From Neisseriales bacterium (GTDB lineage Bacteria; Pseudomonadota; Gammaproteobacteria; Burkholderiales; UBA11063), in assembly GCA_003538525.1 (NCBI GenBank), contig DPRZ01000150.1, positions 1 through 20,604 on the forward strand: a stretch of 20,604 nucleotides of DNA. Reading direction: 5' to 3'. The position numbers and the translations under genes are program-made. The notes below the pieces were generated by a model. The model had not been told where the DNA came from and ran no database searches. It saw only the letters and a program-made list of their open reading frames with translations. Below, piece after piece: positions 1 to 6,529 of this stretch (position 1 is the stretch's first letter; every line of letters begins with the position of its first letter).

Positions 1-294
1 TATAAAATTGTGGTGGATAATTTGTTTTATAAAAATCTAAGTTTAGCGCAAGCCAGTAGCGTGCGTGACGTTGGAATTGTTGATGATTTTAAGCGTAGCT
101 ATCATCTGGGTAGCACGGTTGAAGCATGCGGTAAGGTGATACATAGTGGTGGCGATCTTGGTCTGCATTTTGTTCATCCAAGTGGCTGCGAGCAAACTAA
201 GTTTAATGGCTTCCTACGGATTAATGGTACTGATGTGACCAATAACTTAACCTATTGTGGTAGCTGTAGCTGTAAAATAGGTAGCAAAAATTAA
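1..294 (+). CDS. C-terminal fragment of an unrecognised cysteine-containing protein
   Basis: The reading frame is open to the left edge, so the true start lies outside the window; the GTG codons at 10 and 13 are probably internal. I do not recognise the family. The visible 97 residues contain five cysteines: one in an ACGK context, one in SGCEQ, and a C-terminal cluster of the form CGSCSC shortly before the TAA stop. The piece is rich in Gly, Ser, Thr and Asn with few charges, and the spaced cysteines suggest a disulfide-bonded periplasmic or surface domain, perhaps a minor pilin or adhesin tail. That is inference only. No signal peptide can be judged because the N-terminus is missing. Confidence 0.5.
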   Translation, partial: YKIVVDNLFYKNLSLAQASSVRDVGIVDDFKRSYHLGSTVEACGKVIHSGGDLGLHFVHPSGCEQTKFNGFLRINGTDVTNNLTYCGSCSCKIGSKN

Positions 295-447
295 ACTTTA
301 CACAGTTTTGAGCTATATCGTTATCATTTAAAATATTTGCGCCTGACTACGCTGGCAAGATTAAAACTAAAAGAATCATCTAGGTAGCTTTTGGTTTATT
401 ACACCTACTGGATAACAGCATGAATTTCTTCAATTCTGGTAGCTCTT

Positions 448-723
448 TTAATAAAGTAGCGCCGTTATAACCGTAATAATGCCAAGTACAATTCCAGGTA
501 AATTACAGCAAATAATTGGCCAATCTTTGCTGGGTTTTAACCAGCCATATAGCACCCAAAAAGAACAATTAATCACTGTCATAATTGGTAAAATTACCGA
601 TCCGCTATGCCCGGCTACGTTGCGCATAATTTGGTCAATATATGAAACATACATTAAAATTGCCATAATCGAGGCAATCCAGCCGATGCGTTTAACTATT
701 ATTGCGTTAGTTTCTTGAGTCAT
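448..723 (-). CDS. SemiSWEET-family (PQ-loop) sugar transporter
   Basis: Small integral membrane protein of 91 aa, the normal size for bacterial SemiSWEETs, which dimerise to move mono- or disaccharides across the inner membrane. Three hydrophobic helices are visible (about 12-34, 43-61 and 68-90). Family signatures are MYVSYIDQI (24-32), INCSFWVLYGW (51-61), and DWPI followed by NLPGI (67-78). The loop motif reads D-Q where the canonical motif is P-Q. I chose ATG at 723 rather than the in-frame TTG at 735 because GGAAG sits 6 nt upstream of the ATG. The start lies 12 bp after the stop of the upstream 110-aa gene, so the two are probably co-transcribed. The substrate cannot be read from the sequence. 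Confidence 0.85.
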   Translation of the reverse strand: MTQETNAIIVKRIGWIASIMAILMYVSYIDQIMRNVAGHSGSVILPIMTVINCSFWVLYGWLKPSKDWPIICCNLPGIVLGIITVITALLY

Positions 724-735
724 TTGCGCTTCCAA

Positions 736-1068
736 CTATAAAATGATTATACGTTTAAAGGTGTAATTGTACTGACTCAGATAGTCTTTAAGCAAATTTT
801 TATAGCATTCAACACAATAGGCAAGACCATCCAATTTCATATTTATGTAGAGTTGATTTTTATTATAATCAATACTGCAATTTTTTAACAACGCATTAAA
901 GAAACTTAAGCTATGCTGTTTAAGAAAACCCTGAACTAAATTTGTGATTCGTTGATTTTCCTGCTGGTTTGCCAATAAACTGGCTGAACTCAATTCATCT
1001 GAGTCTATCGGACAAGCAGGGAAAGAAAATAGATTTTTAAGTGTCACGGTATATTTAGTTAGTTGCAT
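736..1068 (-). CDS. Unknown 110-aa protein, first gene of the SemiSWEET operon
   Basis: I do not recognise this protein. It is predicted soluble, with no signal peptide or membrane segment. It has a polar N-terminus, a helical stretch at about 31-62 (LLANQQENQRITNLVQ onward), and a possible strand-turn-helix at about 64-100. Four cysteines are present (C19, C64, C85, C88), the last two spaced CVEC like half a metal site. The C-terminus is basic and hydrophobic (FKRIIIL). ATG at 1068 is preceded by GGAG about 9 nt upstream. A strong predicted promoter lies further upstream. The gene is divergent to a Rep_3-type initiator across a shared palindromic operator and is followed by the SemiSWEET gene 12 bp later. 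A link to replication control or to sugar transport is possible but unproven. Confidence 0.6.
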   Translation of the reverse strand: MQLTKYTVTLKNLFSFPACPIDSDELSSASLLANQQENQRITNLVQGFLKQHSLSFFNALLKNCSIDYNKNQLYINMKLDGLAYCVECYKNLLKDYLSQYNYTFKRIIIL

Positions 1069-1071
1069 GAT

Positions 1072-1100
1072 TTGATCTCCAAAGGTTAATCGTGTACAAT
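1072..1100 (+). promoter_or_regulatory. Predicted sigma70 promoter for the Rep_3-type gene
   Basis: TTGATC (1072-1077) and TACAAT (1095-1100) are separated by 17 bp, a plausible sigma70 promoter. Transcription would start near 1107 and give a leader of about 70 nt before the ATG at 1176. The -10 box lies inside the palindrome at 1092-1117. Confidence 0.5.
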
Positions 1101-1117
1101 ATTTATATTAAGTACAC
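1092..1117. promoter_or_regulatory. Palindromic operator between divergent genes
   Basis: GTGTAC (1092-1097) and GTACAC (1112-1117) are perfect inverted 6-mers around a 14-bp all-A/T centre. The element covers the -10 of the plus-strand promoter and the expected start of the minus-strand promoter, so a dimer bound here could repress both. A second short palindrome, ACAATTGT (1116-1123), overlaps the minus-strand -10. Rep_3 initiators commonly repress their own promoters by binding an inverted repeat as dimers, so the neighbouring Rep protein is the first candidate ligand; this is inference. Confidence 0.55.
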
Positions 1118-1118
1118 A

Positions 1119-1148
1119 ATTGTAATTCAGCGGCGCAGCACTTGTCAA
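1119..1148 (-). promoter_or_regulatory. Predicted sigma70 promoter for the unknown gene and SemiSWEET
   Basis: Reading the minus strand, TTGACA (1148-1143) is followed after 18 bp by TACAAT (1124-1119). This is a perfect -35 and a 5-of-6 match for the -10. Transcription would start near 1112, about 44 nt before the ATG at 1068, inside the palindrome at 1092-1117. Confidence 0.65.
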
Positions 1149-1175
1149 GCTTTGGCTAAAATAATAAGGAATCTC

Positions 1176-1901
1176 ATGGCTCTAACGCATCGTAAAACAA
1201 TTATTTATCCCCCTTTAAATAATGGCTCGCGTTATGTAGTTGCACGCCCCAAGGGCAAAATTACCGATTATCGCCTACATGTACAGCTTTTATTTAAGGT
1301 TGCCACCCAAATGAGCAACTTTCCTGAGGAATCAACTGCGGCACTGACGGTTTCATTTTTACGCACGGAGCTTTATCAATTATTAGACTGGGATTTGCAG
1401 AATCCAAACCTTCAGGAAGAGCTAGAGGCATTGATTGAGCGCCTCATGGAACGTAAATTATATCAAATTAAAACAACTGGGCAGCAATGTAGCAATTTCT
1501 TTGCTGAGATTGAGTATGATGATTTATGCGTAAATTTAATAATTAACCCGCAAATTATTCATTTTTTACATTGGCAATTAGATTATTGGGGACGTGAAAA
1601 TTTTACAAAAATTAACTTTGCTGCAACCCATTTATTTACCTCGGTTTATTCGGAAATTATCTATAATAAAATAATTAATTCTCACGAAAATTCCTTTACT
1701 TTGACAATTGATGACTTTAGATCATTGGTGTGGGCAAATGCACCCTCATATAGTGATATTCGCAATTTAAAAAAGAAAGTTCTCCAACCAATTATCAATG
1801 ATATCAACAACTTCACCGAATTTGAATTAAGCGTTAGTCAACTAACCCAGATTCGCCGTGCAACCCATTTGGTGTTTAGCTGGTCGAGCAAAAAAGGTTA
1901 A
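1176..1901 (+). CDS. Rep_3-superfamily replication initiator-like protein
   Basis: Predicted DNA-binding protein of 241 aa resembling plasmid initiators of the Rep_3 group (RepE/Pi/RepA type), which have two winged-helix domains and bind origin iterons and their own operator. The first domain spans about 30-125 and ends in a strand segment around LIINPQIIHFL. The second spans about 145-236: a family-like FTSVYSEIIYNKI, then FTLTIDDFRSLV, then SYSDIRNLKKKVLQPIINDIN, and a final beta hairpin ending HLVFSW. ATG at 1176 was chosen because AAGGA lies 5 nt upstream. The in-frame GTG at 1092 falls in the operator and has no ribosome site. I saw no iteron array nearby, and the neighbours are chromosomal, so it may be a remnant or a domesticated regulator. 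The fold assignment is by eye. Confidence 0.7.
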   Translation: MALTHRKTIIYPPLNNGSRYVVARPKGKITDYRLHVQLLFKVATQMSNFPEESTAALTVSFLRTELYQLLDWDLQNPNLQEELEALIERLMERKLYQIKTTGQQCSNFFAEIEYDDLCVNLIINPQIIHFLHWQLDYWGRENFTKINFAATHLFTSVYSEIIYNKIINSHENSFTLTIDDFRSLVWANAPSYSDIRNLKKKVLQPIINDINNFTEFELSVSQLTQIRRATHLVFSWSSKKG

Positions 1902-1955
1902 TTTAAACAGAGTTTTTATCCCGTGAATTAAGCCATGTTAAAATCACGCCTAATG

Positions 1956-1961
1956 TATAAT
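1956..1961 (+). promoter_or_regulatory. Candidate -10 box for rlmD
   Basis: A perfect TATAAT lies 17 nt before the rlmD ATG. No convincing -35 hexamer is seen at 16-18 bp, so this is a weak prediction. It would give a very short leader of about 11 nt. Confidence 0.3.
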
Positions 1962-1978
1962 TATTACGAAAGAATAAA

Positions 1979-3304
1979 ATGGCAGAGCAATATACAGTTA
2001 CGATAGAATCAGTAGATTATGAAGGTAAAGGAATCGCACGAATTGAGGGTAAAACCGTCTTTGTGTACGGCGCATTGGCTGGTGAAGAGGTCTTAATTGA
2101 GATTGTTAAGCGTAAGCCAAGCTTTGATAAAGCCAAATTAGTTGAAATTATTCAAGCAAGTCCAAAACGAGTGACACCTGAGTGTCCAAATTATGGTGTG
2201 TGTGGTGGTTGTTCAATGCAGCACGTGAGTTTTGATGAGCAAATTCGGATCAAACAACAAGTCTTAACTGACAATTTACAGCATTTAGGTAACGTTGTCG
2301 CAGAAGAAATTATGTCACCATTAGCTGGCGTGCCATGGGGCTATCGTCATCGTGCTCGGTTATCCGCGCGTTATGTGGCTAAAAAAGGTGGCGCACTCGT
2401 TGGCTTCCGTGAAAAAGGCGCACCCTATGTACTTGATATGCATGAATGCTTAATTTTGCCACCGCATGTTTCCGCATTAATTACACCGCTACGTGAGTTA
2501 GTTAGCGGATTAAGTATTCGGGATAAAATTCCGCAAATTGAAGTTGCGGTTGGAACGCAAATTACAATTTTGGTGATTCGCAATATGGAAGCTTTAAACC
2601 CAGAAGACGAGCATCTGATTCGACAATTTATCGAACAGTATTCTTCGCTAGAAAATCCATTACAAATTTGGCTGCAACCTAAAGGTCCTGAAACGTGCTA
2701 TCCATTTTATCCAGTCGATGCGCCAAAACTAAGTTACACTATTCAACGCTTTAGCCTTGATATTCCCTATAATCCAAGTGAATTTACTCAAGTCAATCCA
2801 TATATTAATGAAGAAATGTTGGCTTTATCAATGGAGTTGCTTGCGCCCCAAGCGCATGAAGTTATCGCAGATTTTTTCTGCGGAATTGGCAATTTTACCT
2901 TACCAATTGCACGGCTGGCTAAACAAGTTGTTGGAATTGAAGGTGCGGATGTTTTAGTTAAACGGGCTAAACAAAATGCTATTCATAATGGCTTGGGAGA
3001 TAAAGTTGCTTACCAAGTGTGTAATTTATTTACGATTGATGACGTTTGGTTGCAAAAATTGGGGCATTTTGATAAGTGGTTGATTGACCCGCCGCGCGAT
3101 GGTGCGTTTGAATTAGTTAAATCAATTACACCACAAACTGCGCCGCAGCGAATTGTCTATGTTTCATGTAATCCAGCTACCTTAGCTCGAGATGCTGGTG
3201 TCTTAGTTCATACCCATGGTTATCGTTTGCTTAAAGCAGGCGTAATGAATATGTTCCCACATACCTCGCATGTTGAATCAATTGCGCTCTTTGAACGTGA
3301 TTGA
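1979..3304 (+). CDS. rlmD: 23S rRNA (uracil-1939-C5)-methyltransferase
   Basis: RlmD/RumA-type enzyme that uses S-adenosylmethionine to make m5U1939 in 23S rRNA. At 441 aa it has the usual length. An N-terminal TRAM RNA-binding domain (about 1-60) is followed by the iron-sulfur motif with C69, C75, C78 and C157. The Rossmann methyltransferase domain carries FTQVN (269-273), the AdoMet-binding DFFCGIGNFT (298-307), IDPPRDG (369-375), the catalytic cysteine C397 in VSCNPATLARD, and the general-base glutamate E434 in HVESI. All expected catalytic residues are present. Related TrmA and RlmC share the methyltransferase part, but the N-terminal TRAM domain plus the four-cysteine cluster favours RlmD. 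The gene appears monocistronic; only a weak AAG-type ribosome site precedes the ATG. Confidence 0.93.
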   Translation: MAEQYTVTIESVDYEGKGIARIEGKTVFVYGALAGEEVLIEIVKRKPSFDKAKLVEIIQASPKRVTPECPNYGVCGGCSMQHVSFDEQIRIKQQVLTDNLQHLGNVVAEEIMSPLAGVPWGYRHRARLSARYVAKKGGALVGFREKGAPYVLDMHECLILPPHVSALITPLRELVSGLSIRDKIPQIEVAVGTQITILVIRNMEALNPEDEHLIRQFIEQYSSLENPLQIWLQPKGPETCYPFYPVDAPKLSYTIQRFSLDIPYNPSEFTQVNPYINEEMLALSMELLAPQAHEVIADFFCGIGNFTLPIARLAKQVVGIEGADVLVKRAKQNAIHNGLGDKVAYQVCNLFTIDDVWLQKLGHFDKWLIDPPRDGAFELVKSITPQTAPQRIVYVSCNPATLARDAGVLVHTHGYRLLKAGVMNMFPHTSHVESIALFERD

Positions 3305-3375
3305 TTGCTTAAAAATCAATTAGATCAAAAGCATAGTCCGCAACGAAATTAAATCTGAAAACTTCATTCATCAGC

Positions 3376-3403
3376 CATCAATAGACAAAAATATCTATTG
3401 ATG
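3376..3403. repeat. 10-bp inverted repeat overlapping the apyrase promoter
   Basis: CATCAATAGA (3376-3385) and TCTATTGATG (3394-3403) are perfect inverted arms around an 8-nt A-rich centre. The right arm contains the whole -35 box TTGATG (3398-3403). No T-tract follows, so an operator is more likely than a terminator for rlmD, though the transcript could also form a hairpin. Confidence 0.6.
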
Positions 3404-3426
3404 CTATGAGTGGTAGTTGATATAAT
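3398..3426 (+). promoter_or_regulatory. Predicted sigma70 promoter of the apyrase gene
   Basis: TTGATG (3398-3403), 17-bp spacer, TATAAT (3421-3426). This is one of the best promoter matches in the window. Transcription would begin near 3433, leaving a leader of about 110 nt before the ATG at 3546. Confidence 0.7.
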
Positions 3427-3545
3427 GGTGCCGTAGTTGCTTAATAAATCACATTATACTGAAAATAATAAGTTTAAATTCAACTATTAATTAAGCTGTT
3501 TTTCAATTAAACTCAAGGTAATTATATTAAATAAAGGTCTAGATT

Positions 3546-5105
3546 ATGCAGATGCGAAAAATATTAAATGTAGTGAAAATTCAATTTTTTGTGATTGTTG
3601 GCGCTACTATGGTTGGCTGTGTCGGTACTGCTAGCAGTAGTTCAACTCAAGCAGTTAGCCCTGTTTATACTACCATTTTTGATGCGGGTAGTAGCGGTAC
3701 GCGCCTGTCATTCTATAAGGTAATCCCAGGGAATGGCGGCTATCCGCAAATTAATAAGTTATTTGAAAAAGAATATAATGACAATGGTATTAATGACTTC
3801 CTTAGTGGTAATGGAAGCATTGAATTGGTCGATAAAGATGGAGAAAGTGTACTACCTGGTGGTGTACGCCCTGCTGGCTGTACTGGTGGAACTGAAGTAA
3901 CGAATGGTCAACAAGTTCAGATTATCAACCTTGGGGTATTAGATGTTAGTCCTTGCGTCCTAGCGCCACTTTTGGTCGCGCAAGACACAGCACTTGCAGA
4001 AAGTGGATTAACTCGCGCACAAGTTAAAACCGAGCTTTTTGCAACCGCGGGGATGCGCACCGAAAATAAGCGCAATGGTGGCCGTTATACGACTGAGCAA
4101 ATTACTGCTTATTATCAAATTATGAAATCCTATGTCGCAGGAATGGGCTTTGCCACAGGCGAATTTAAGACCATCAATGGTAATAGCGAAGAAGGTGTTT
4201 GGACGTGGATTAATCTGAATGATTATTATTACAATATCTTTGGCGGTAATCCAACCGTGAGCAAAACGATACAACAACCAGTTGGGGACTTTGAAGTTGG
4301 TGGTTCTTCAATGCAAATTGCCTTTCCTTCTAATCTAACGGCTAACGCAGAAAGTAATGTTTATTCTGTAACCATCAATGGTAAAACTTTTAATGTTTAT
4401 AGTAAAACCATCCTTGGCTTAGGCGGTGATGATGCACGGAAATACGTTCGTGCATACGGTTATAATAACCAAAATGGCGGGTTAGATTGTTTTGCAACAG
4501 GCGCAACTATTTCTAGTACCACTGAAGATAGTGGAATTGCTCTTTATCCATCAACCCTGTTAACGCCAAATATTTTCCCTGCCAATGCTGTTACTACTGC
4601 GCCATGGTTTACACTAAGTAGTGAATCACTAAATTTAACTGGAAACCCTAGTTTTAATTTAACTGCCTGCAGTAGCAAATATAATGTTGTGGAAAGTCAG
4701 GTTGTTTCATTGGCACGCAATAATAACGGAACCGATAGCCTTGGTGACACCGCAACAGTGGCAACGTTAAAAACAACGTTGCAAACAAGCACCAGTCCTT
4801 TTGTTGGTATTGATAATTTTTATTATACGGCTGATGATCTCAATCTTGCCGAATCAACTAATTTTAATCCAACAGCATTTGAAACCGCACTAACTACAAA
4901 ATGCTCCTCACCAATCTCAGGTGAAAAATTATTCCAGCAAGCAATCTGCCCAAATGGAACCTTTATGGATTCATTCTTGTTTGGTACAAATGGTTTGTTT
5001 AATGGTAGCAGCGCAAATTTTGCTGGGGTTTTATCACCAAAACAAAATGGGAAAACAGTGTTGACCTGGACCCGCGGTTATCTATTGCAAAAATACGCTA
5101 ATTAA
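3546..5105 (+). CDS. GDA1/CD39-family ecto-apyrase (NTPDase), predicted lipoprotein
   Basis: Predicted nucleoside tri/diphosphate phosphohydrolase of 519 aa. All five apyrase conserved regions are visible: DAGSSGTR (46-53), ATAGMR (166-171), the ACR3 region around SEEGVWTWINLN (214-225, probable catalytic E216), VGGSSMQ (251-257), and a C-terminal WTRGYLL (508-514). ACR4 reads E-V-G-G where family members usually have D-x-G-G, so the water/metal contact is E250 instead of Asp. The N-terminus is a lipoprotein signal with MVGC at 22-25; -3 is Met rather than Leu. Valine at +2 predicts the outer membrane. AAAGG sits 8 nt before the ATG. Bacterial members are uncommon; a known one is the Legionella NTPDase. 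This protein is longer, with extra sequence around 88-140 and 310-480. The next gene is a secreted nucleoside hydrolase. Confidence 0.88.
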   Translation: MQMRKILNVVKIQFFVIVGATMVGCVGTASSSSTQAVSPVYTTIFDAGSSGTRLSFYKVIPGNGGYPQINKLFEKEYNDNGINDFLSGNGSIELVDKDGESVLPGGVRPAGCTGGTEVTNGQQVQIINLGVLDVSPCVLAPLLVAQDTALAESGLTRAQVKTELFATAGMRTENKRNGGRYTTEQITAYYQIMKSYVAGMGFATGEFKTINGNSEEGVWTWINLNDYYYNIFGGNPTVSKTIQQPVGDFEVGGSSMQIAFPSNLTANAESNVYSVTINGKTFNVYSKTILGLGGDDARKYVRAYGYNNQNGGLDCFATGATISSTTEDSGIALYPSTLLTPNIFPANAVTTAPWFTLSSESLNLTGNPSFNLTACSSKYNVVESQVVSLARNNNGTDSLGDTATVATLKTTLQTSTSPFVGIDNFYYTADDLNLAESTNFNPTAFETALTTKCSSPISGEKLFQQAICPNGTFMDSFLFGTNGLFNGSSANFAGVLSPKQNGKTVLTWTRGYLLQKYAN

Positions 5106-5117
5106 AACTCACAAACT

Positions 5118-5162
5118 AAAGTTGCCTATCCATACCGCAGAGCTGCGAGGATAGGCAACTTT
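5118..5162. terminator. Strong hairpin after the apyrase gene
   Basis: Perfect 14-bp arms AAAGTTGCCTATCC (5118-5131) and GGATAGGCAACTTT (5149-5162) enclose a smaller hairpin, CGCAG (5136-5140) with CTGCG (5143-5147). It starts 12 nt after the apyrase stop. The arm ends in TTT but no longer U-run follows, so termination efficiency is uncertain. Confidence 0.65.
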
Positions 5163-5194
5163 ACCTACGTGATAATCCACTGGTGGTTCTGGCT

Positions 5195-5214
5195 TAACTC
5201 GGCAAGCCGAGTTA
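5195..5214 (+). promoter_or_regulatory. Second GC-rich hairpin, in the leader of the nucleoside hydrolase
   Basis: TAACTCGGC (5195-5203) and GCCGAGTTA (5206-5214) form a perfect 9-bp stem with a 2-nt centre, 42 nt before the ATG at 5257. It has no U-tract. It could be a second terminator, an mRNA-stabilising stem for a processed transcript, or an attenuator. No sigma70 promoter was obvious between it and the gene. Confidence 0.5.
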
Positions 5215-5256
5215 GTTTACGGCCAAATAGACTAAAAGACATCCTTGAGGACAAAT

Positions 5257-6396
5257 ATGAAATACTCATCAACTAAACTAGCCATAACTCCCTTGGCATT
5301 ATTACTGGCATTTAGCATCACATCATGTAACAATGGCAGTAATAACTCAACTCCAACATCACCAACAATAGAATCTTGCGTACTTATTGACAATGATTAC
5401 GATATTGATGATATGATGGCGATTCCACTGGTAATTGGTAATAAATATGTCGCAGCCATTATTCAATCTGAAGGTTATACTTATCCAGAGTCAAGCACTC
5501 CGGCAATTAACCAGCTAGTTAATAATCTACCAGATCAACCAAACCAAAGGAAAATTCCAATTATTGTGGGTGCGAGTCAAGCGCAAACTAGGGATATCAG
5601 TAGATGGCCGTGGGTTCAATTTTTCAGATCAATGATGAATTTATCCAACGGCTTATTGGAGTCTTTACCAACCCCAGTAGCACCAAACCCTAACTATGTC
5701 AATCAAGTTGTAAATAGCTTAGCTAGTTGTAAAAATGTGTCAGTGCTAATCATTGGAACTTATACATCTTTTATCAATTATAGCCCGTTGATTCGGAATA
5801 AAATTGATAAAGTTGTCATCATGGGACAACCAATTGGCGATACCTCACGTACACCAACACGAGAGTCGTTTAACTGCGATTATGATTTACCTGCTTGCCA
5901 ACTGGCAATGGGACAATTACAAGATCTAAACACTTTCTTTGTTGATATTCCTAGAATTAGTGGCTGTGATACGGATAATCCTCCGTCAAGTTGTTATAGT
6001 CCTAGTTATGCAATGGTGGCTGGTGACAATGGGATTGGAGGCTTGATTAATCATGGATTGCCAGGTCATTTAAAAGAGGGTTTAATGAATAATATTCAAT
6101 GCTCTTCGTTCTATACCACACCAGATACGATTGGTAATCCATGCTCTTCGCTCTCAACGTGGGTGCCTGCTGCGGTACATGCTGGACCAGGCGGAGAAAT
6201 GCTATTGTGGGATGAAACCGCCGCATTGTTCTTATTGCATCCTGAGAGATTTTCACTCTATTACCCAACCGACCCAAATATTCCAGGCGGATTGCACTAT
6301 GAACCAACGCTGATTAATGAATCTTATGGTCAAACTATTCAAAACTTACGGAGATTATGGACGGAGGATACCAACCATGCTGAAAGTTTCCAATAA
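5257..6396 (+). CDS. Inosine/uridine-type nucleoside hydrolase, predicted lipoprotein
   Basis: Predicted nucleoside N-ribohydrolase that splits nucleosides into base and ribose. The protein has 379 aa from ATG at 5257, which has GAGG 6 nt upstream; the in-frame TTG at 5245 is inside the ribosome site. A lipoprotein signal ends at ITSC (C24), and Asn at +2 predicts the outer membrane. The metal-binding Asp cluster reads DNDYDIDD (45-52), matching the family DxDxxxDD. Mid-protein, IGTYTSF and VVIMGQ match the IGPLTN and MGG strands, with Q for the second G. SFNCDYD retains the family Asn and Asp. The C-terminal WDETAALFLLHPE is typical. Family enzymes are usually cytosolic and about 310 aa, so secretion is notable. 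It follows the apyrase, suggesting joint breakdown of external nucleotides. Substrate preference is unknown. Confidence 0.87.
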   Translation: MKYSSTKLAITPLALLLAFSITSCNNGSNNSTPTSPTIESCVLIDNDYDIDDMMAIPLVIGNKYVAAIIQSEGYTYPESSTPAINQLVNNLPDQPNQRKIPIIVGASQAQTRDISRWPWVQFFRSMMNLSNGLLESLPTPVAPNPNYVNQVVNSLASCKNVSVLIIGTYTSFINYSPLIRNKIDKVVIMGQPIGDTSRTPTRESFNCDYDLPACQLAMGQLQDLNTFFVDIPRISGCDTDNPPSSCYSPSYAMVAGDNGIGGLINHGLPGHLKEGLMNNIQCSSFYTTPDTIGNPCSSLSTWVPAAVHAGPGGEMLLWDETAALFLLHPERFSLYYPTDPNIPGGLHYEPTLINESYGQTIQNLRRLWTEDTNHAESFQ

Positions 6397-6453
6397 GCAA
6401 TTGGAGAATATTGAAATATTATTCTGTTAAAAAATAAGGCTAATCCATATTGT

Positions 6454-6489
6454 AGAATAACCAGTTAGTATAAACTAGCTGGTTATTCT
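6454..6489. terminator. Shared hairpin between convergent genes
   Basis: AGAATAACCAG (6454-6464) and CTGGTTATTCT (6479-6489) are perfect 11-bp arms, with inner TAGT/ACTA pairing. It lies between the ends of the nucleoside hydrolase (6396) and the acyl-CoA ligase (6530), as expected of a bidirectional terminator. Flanks are A/T-rich without a clean U-run. Confidence 0.6.
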
Positions 6490-6529
6490 TATAATATCAA
6501 TGCTTCTAAAATACAATGCAAAAATCAAC

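Noticed and set aside
1092..1175. N-terminal extension of the Rep-like protein from GTG at 1092
   Set aside because: The GTG lies in the palindromic operator and has no ribosome site; the ATG at 1176 has AAGGA 5 nt upstream.
1902..1978. Inverted repeat CGTGA (1922-1926) / TCACG (1944-1948) before rlmD
   Set aside because: Only 5 bp arms with a 17-nt gap and no U-tract; too weak to call a terminator or operator.
1902..3545. Iteron array expected near a Rep_3 gene
   Set aside because: I looked on both sides of the gene for tandem direct repeats of about 20 bp and saw none, so no origin is called.
3546..6396. Nucleotide-degrading pair as an anti-phage defence system
   Set aside because: Both proteins carry lipoprotein signals and would act outside the cytoplasm, and there is no sensor or effector gene nearby.
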